Assembly: GCA_963661535.1 (NCBI GenBank)
Contig: CAVLCC010000063.1
Span: 1-8,737, forward strand
Length of the DNA: 8,737 nt
Source of the DNA: CAVLCC01 sp963661535
Lineage (GTDB): Bacteria; Actinomycetota; Coriobacteriia; Coriobacteriales; CADBOM01
Reading direction: 5' to 3'
Shown here: positions 7,601-8,737 of the stretch, in pieces
How the letters are laid out: each line of letters opens with the position of its first letter
Position numbering within the stretch: position 1 is the stretch's first letter
Notes under the pieces: generated by a model
Databases searched by the model: none
Seen by the model: the letters and a program-made list of their open reading frames with translations, nothing else
Told to the model about the DNA's origin: nothing
Translations under genes and position numbers: made by a program

Positions 7601-8737
7601 AAGTGTTCCACGCCTCGCCCGACGCGACGCTGCCGGCGCGCGTCTTCAAGGCCATGCACGGGTTCGCGGTGTCCGCGCCGTTGATCGTCCTGTCGGCATA
7701 CCAGGCGTACTGCACGCCCTCGGTGCCGTAGGTCGGCGCCAGCTGGGTGTCGCTGCCGTCGGGCGTCCAGTTCTGCGTGGTCACCTCGCCGACCGACAGC
7801 AGCCAGAACTTGTCGTAGGTCGTGTTCGTCCTCTCGTTGATGGGCGTGCCGCCATCGATGGAGACCTTCTTGGTCGAGGCGAGAGCGCCCAAAAACGTCG
7901 AGTTGAAGTAGCTCGTCCCCTGCGTCATGTCGTTGATCGCCGCGCGCATGTCGCAGTCTTTCCAGCCGCCGGTGTTGTAGTCGGTCGAGTTCATTTTCAG
8001 CGCCGTGGGCATGGTGTGCGTCGCCTGGAAGGTCAGCACGGAGCTGTCCAGGTCGGATGCGTCCGAGGAGGCCTGGTGCGCGCCCACCTGGATGATGCGC
8101 GCCTCGAGGTATTTGTCCTCATCGGCCGTAGCATCGGAGCCCTTGTACACCGTGTAGAGGTGGTACTTGTCCTCTTTCATGAGCGTCGTGTAGTAGTTGA
8201 TGGTGTCCGTGTCGCCGTCGATGATCTTCTGTATGTCGGCCTGGATCTCGGTCGAGGACTTCAACACGTTCGTCGTCGCACTGACGTAGTTGTCGGTGTT
8301 GGCCACCGCGGCGCTGTTCTCGCCTTCCTTCACGTACGTGGAGGAAGGACCTATCCAGTAGGAGTCGAGGCCCTTCTCATCATCTTCTGCTGGAATCCAA
8401 TTTGCATAAAGAGTTATGTCTTGATTTATGGCAGTTGAAAAATCAAATTTAGAAGATGTAGAACACTTCGAGTCTGTATACCAACCCTCAAGGGTTAGCC
8501 CTTCTACTGTGCCTGCAGCTTCTTTAGCTTCGTCTTCTGTAATTGTATCTGATAGCGCAGAACCTTTAGTAACGTTTTTGTTTCCAACTTCTGTTCCGTG
8601 ACCATTCATATCAAAAGTAACATATTTAGTATCTATGGTTATTGTATTTAGAACATCTGTTGTATCGCTTATATACAGATCACTCACAAGTTCGTTTGTT
8701 AGAGTGATTTTGCGATCATATACAGGTTTGTCTACAG
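1665..8737 (-). CDS. Giant modular BspA-like / InlB-repeat / DUF6273 surface protein (5' end outside window)
   Basis: The frame is open to the right edge, so the true start, and any signal peptide, lie outside; GTG 8687 is only an internal codon. The 2356 visible residues (numbered from 8735) contain InlB-type repeats at 38-113, 428-497, 828-899 and 1208-1276. DUF6273-like modules lie at about 125-425, 506-823, 907-1206, 1282-1570 and 2089-2356. A BspA/DUF285 array spans 1680-2019. Proteins of this build are typically secreted or wall-attached and linked to adhesion; here that is inference. No catalytic motif, membrane helix or coiled coil is visible. The protein stops right at the end of module 5 (VPCFAM, TAG 1665-1667), with no LPxTG motif, hydrophobic tail or wall-binding domain, so it is either anchored from its N-terminus, secreted free, or truncated. 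Base composition switches sharply inside the gene. Cysteines are sparse. The protein is rich in Thr, Ser, Asp and Gly, as is usual for extracellular repeat proteins. Confidence 0.9.
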   Translation of the reverse strand, partial: VDKPVYDRKITLTNELVSDLYISDTTDVLNTITIDTKYVTFDMNGHGTEVGNKNVTKGSALSDTITEDEAKEAAGTVEGLTLEGWYTDSKCSTSSKFDFSTAINQDITLYANWIPAEDDEKGLDSYWIGPSSTYVKEGENSAAVANTDNYVSATTNVLKSSTEIQADIQKIIDGDTDTINYYTTLMKEDKYHLYTVYKGSDATADEDKYLEARIIQVGAHQASSDASDLDSSVLTFQATHTMPTALKMNSTDYNTGGWKDCDMRAAINDMTQGTSYFNSTFLGALASTKKVSIDGGTPINERTNTTYDKFWLLSVGEVTTQNWTPDGSDTQLAPTYGTEGVQYAWYADRTINGADTANPCMALKTRAGSVASGEAWNTSYWRLRTAGYEDLDGATSFHMITPEGTYGDDFLASETHGFSPCFSFGRPTVTYDMQGHGDQVAQQLISDGKVDGYAAADITGYDADSLVFGGWYDNAACSGDAITDFSFTTSTTLYANWKPTDNLSKTYWISPGSKYLTQGQNVASSSNAVADGGNYVSETTCVLKTAAEIKTDVAKIRRGDLATTAYYTKLMKADKYHLYTKVGTGTDANDYVEFRVINVGEHSAIGDSADGTTLQSDGSALTFQAIHALTTSYQHKTSASNEGGWGSSLIHTAMQAGGSIYTQFNTGFTDDICSVKKFYRQGSTTTTDSSTGTSTTAVDNTVKYTTDKLWLISYQEHVTSIFAGHQGVNVENEGNVYQFWNGIPLNNWKQNSALVSLQQTRAGGNVTNSNNSMMWLRSPNAKQSVTSHYYCLYSASGTGSGEFGGATGAANLMMGVAPCFAFGGDAYNISFNSNGHGSQVATQTVLSGSKVTEPAADEYGSAEGLKLEGWYTEASCQTANKVDFSTWTPTADTTLYANWAPDGDATKYWIGPSYKITTGNTATTAMQTNAAYSGADRNVKKSYAEIEADIKTMKKELAEGKTVATADSTLKEYNDMMTSDAYHLYTKWNGATADGKGATAGNDYMEARIINVGEHDSDGSLLTFESIFELPTGHQMYATDTNTGGWGGSLLYQNVNSGTIYNSFNTGFTDDLFTVSKTTSQGGGSTSTETCDNKIFILSLSELTGSTNNIYTTVDEGSQYAFYNNIVPAPTIDAGTTANYAYMVTTRAGGYQTGYSWPWVWVRTPITTQAGWTKYFVWKGKTTGNLHVVSAKSNTSGGVEPAFAMGGYLVQFDSKGGSDVDEQLLRDEGKATQPVDPTRDGYMFKGWYSDEACTDDKEFDFNNTQITKDTTIYAKWENVSDSYWLNYANSDSPETGVLKTKSDIQDDLAILQSGSGDDYDRVLAEYTKYMNGSSNTLASEVHLYTKLANGINTTGDSKNDYAEWRIIGLGEHDGDGTTITWQMTHVLPTAQAMNASDTNAGGYASSALHTKIAQNGDIYNMFSDEFLADILKVDKTSNTGSKADGTATTSDKLWIASAEELYGTSAVSSGAILSDGATQYSYYADKDVTKSDATNECLAYRTRAGGIPSGQDTDYSQYHGGTSGTETYVSWWLRSPSAYNEKTYTRVYNDGRLDHNLATVQRGVSLTCAMKGVNYTISKSKMQTALKGLANKPSTLKYVTGKSLQGVSGLTSLAADGIQDTGSGKIGVFQSSDTSTVYIAPMEEDSTNPVYNSRAMYAPVDCTNFLSGTSSYTDLQTNLTSLDLSNLNTSKVTTMESMFENLEGLTSLDVSDFNTSNVTNIDYMFYSCSDLTSLNVSGINTSNVTSMKGTFSKLSTLETLDISDLDTSNVTSMYYMFFNDTALKTLTFNKSNFNTAKVTNMYYMFNNCQALTDLDVSGFDTSNVTNMFYMFNNCQALTKLDVSNFNTAKVTNMRNLFGNCQTLTNLDVSNFNTDKVTDMGYMFYGCTLLTNLNVSEFNTSNVTAMDSMFMGCKALASLNLSNFVTSKVTSMSGMFANNYALADLDMSSFDTSLVTSMMCMFQNCKALPELDLSNFNTSAVKNMSYLVSGCSAMESLDLSGFDTGAVTSMNFMFNNCTKLQSVTLGANFDFLTTGTNTYLPEPSSSDITGADGNWYDTATATGYTPADLATFHNSQNETRTYVAVKPTNYYWLAEAGASDPSASSGILKSQSGIDEDMKVLHGTLDKTSAGKDKAAVTTEWEGYMNGDTHLYTKWSGSDAGTGANQWVEFRIIQVGEHDGDGSAVTFMATHALPTAKPMNSSATSVNGWTGSAMYQTMNASGGYVMSGLSDLVSSGNVKKVSKTSTTGSAGSWVTGSTSNDSFWLLSYTELTGDFTRQYTTSEGSQYTWLNGGSYGNDISMKRDGLNVEGSSYPTDWYLRSPYTSTGNGGFWFIRNSGVLYTFGPTLVRSIVPCFAM
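1668..2471 (-). repeat. DUF6273-like module 5, C-terminal, TRAGG motif missing
   Basis: Residues 2089-2356 run from YYWLAEAG to IVPCFAM followed by the stop. It shows FRIIQVGEHDGDGS, FWLLSYTELTG, EGSQYTWLNG, WYLRSP and VPCFAM. The TRAGG motif found in near-intact form in modules 1-4 is absent; SMKRDGLN lies at that place. No InlB repeat precedes it, only the BspA array. The module is GC-rich and forms the protein's C-terminus. Confidence 0.7.
2679..3698 (-). repeat. BspA-like / DUF285 array, 13 units of 26 residues
   Basis: Residues 1680-2019 are thirteen consecutive units on the plan TxLDxSxFNTSNVTxMxxMFxxCxxL. All are 26 residues (78 bases) except unit 5, which has two extra residues. Units form a curved leucine-rich-repeat-like solenoid, a known protein-binding surface in Tannerella BspA and relatives. 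A leader at about 1572-1679 contains YIAP and MYAPVDCTNF, typical of the N-terminal cap of such arrays; GNWYDTATATGYTPAD just after is the usual C-terminal cap. Neighbouring units share DNA: the 17-base stretch at 3235-3251 recurs exactly 78 bases on at 3313-3329, and the stretch at 3193-3210 recurs 156 bases on. The array is AT-rich, with a switch to GC-rich just past its end. Confidence 0.92.
4026..4892 (-). repeat. DUF6273-like module 4
   Basis: Residues 1282-1570 run from SYWLNYAN to GVSLTCAM. It shows EWRIIGLGEHDGDG, LHTKI, DKLWIASAEELYG, TQYSYYAD, RTRAGG and the canonical SWWLRSP. Its start is AT-rich and its middle mixed, so it does not belong to the same compositional block as modules 1-3. 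The closing motif is changed from PCFA to LTCAM. Confidence 0.74.
4908..5114 (-). repeat. InlB-type B-repeat 4, compositionally hybrid
   Basis: Residues 1208-1276 run from YLVQFDSKGG through FKGWYSDEAC to TIYAKW, the most canonical of the four copies. Its first two thirds are GC-rich (39 of 60 bases at 4981-5040), while its last third is AT-rich (23 of 60 at 4921-4980). The composition switch therefore lies inside the repeat. Confidence 0.88.
5118..6017 (-). repeat. DUF6273-like module 3
   Basis: Residues 907-1206 run from KYWIGPS to GVEPAFAMGG. It shows ARIINVGEHDSDGS, GGWGGSL, FNTGFTDD (shared exactly with module 2), KIFILSLSELTG, EGSQYAFY and TTRAGG. WVWVRTP stands in place of WWLRSP, and the usual Cys of PCFA is Ala (PAFA). 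Confidence 0.72.
6039..6254 (-). repeat. InlB-type B-repeat 3
   Basis: Residues 828-899 run from NISFNSNGHG through LEGWYTE to TTLYANW. It starts 1200 bases after repeat 2. The copy is GC-rich. Confidence 0.88.
6267..7220 (-). repeat. DUF6273-like module 2
   Basis: Residues 506-823 run from TYWISPGS to GVAPCFAFGG. All main signatures are present: FRVINVGEH, GGWGSSL, FNTGFTDD, DKLWLISYQE, QQTRAGG, MMWLRSP and GVAPCFAFG. A Ser/Thr-rich insert precedes DKLWLIS. Confidence 0.75.
7245..7454 (-). repeat. InlB-type B-repeat 2
   Basis: Residues 428-497 run from TVTYDMQGHG through FGGWYDN to TLYANW. It starts 1170 bases after repeat 1, so one InlB plus DUF6273 unit is about 390 residues. The copy is GC-rich. 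Confidence 0.88.
7461..8363 (-). repeat. DUF6273-like module 1
   Basis: Residues 125-425 run from SYWIGPSS to GFSPCFSFG. The module shows YHLYT, ARIIQVGAH, GGW, DKFWLLS, QYAWY, KTRAGS and WRLRT. The usual WWLRSP is altered to WRLRT, making this one of the more divergent copies. DNA is GC-rich throughout. Confidence 0.7.
8397..8624 (-). repeat. InlB-type B-repeat 1
   Basis: Residues 38-113 of the giant protein run from YVTFDMNGHG through LEGWYTD to ITLYANW. This is the Listeria-Bacteroides repeat pattern, a small beta-rich, ubiquitin-like module that acts as a spacer or binding unit in surface proteins. The copy is AT-rich, and the GC-rich block begins immediately after it. Confidence 0.88.

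Noticed and set aside
1668..8363. DUF6273 modules as targets of a diversity-generating retroelement
   Set aside because: No reverse transcriptase, template repeat or adenine-biased variable stretch is visible in the window, so there is no support here.
7542..8438. Long open frame on the plus strand opposite module 1
   Set aside because: Same reason: a low-complexity, Arg-rich antisense product, with DUF6273 signatures on the minus strand in the same interval.
8685..8687. GTG at 8687 as the start of the giant gene
   Set aside because: The frame is open for 16 more codons to the window edge, there is no ribosome site, and the protein would lack a signal peptide. The start is almost certainly outside.

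Overview
The window carries three genes, all on the minus strand, so it reads from right to left. They are a giant modular surface-type protein (8737 to 1665, open at its 5' end), a DegV-family lipid-binding protein (1207 to 320), and the start of a PaaI-type hotdog thioesterase (336 to 1, open at its 3' end). I see no tRNA, rRNA, CRISPR array, insertion sequence or phage gene.

The giant gene fills about 80% of the window. Its visible part is 2356 codons. It holds four InlB-type B-repeats (Listeria-Bacteroides repeats, ending in LYANW-like motifs), each followed by a roughly 290-320 residue module that I assign to the DUF6273 family (signatures: RIIxVGEH, DKLWLLS, TRAGG, WWLRSP, GVAPCFAF). 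Then comes a BspA-like / DUF285 array of thirteen 26-residue units, and a fifth DUF6273-like module that ends abruptly at the stop codon. InlB repeats, BspA units and DUF6273 domains recur together in very large cell-surface or secreted proteins of mucosal Actinomycetota (Coriobacteriia, Atopobium/Olsenella-like) and some Bacillota. A host-associated anaerobe of that kind is the most likely source, but this is inference from domain content and gene style, not a placement.

The most notable property is base composition. The DegV and thioesterase genes, the right edge of the window, part of module 4 and the BspA array are AT-rich (sample 60-base counts of about 27-40% GC). Blocks 8390-4980 and about 2670-1540 are GC-rich (counts of about 60-68%). 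The switches are abrupt and fall at or within module joints, which suggests a mosaic gene built by recombination between modules of different origin. The GC-rich composition continues about 120 bases past the stop codon, through a coding-like orphan frame that ends in a perfect 11-bp hairpin, and stops at about 1540.

The 1208-1664 stretch separates the giant gene from the degV-thioesterase pair. It holds the terminator-like hairpin, a short 12-base direct repeat, and an 11-bp inverted repeat just upstream of a plausible degV promoter. degV and the thioesterase gene overlap by 17 bases and are probably cotranscribed. A fatty-acid-binding protein and an acyl-thioesterase side by side suggest a shared role in acyl-chain handling. 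Nothing ties them functionally to the adhesin-like gene.
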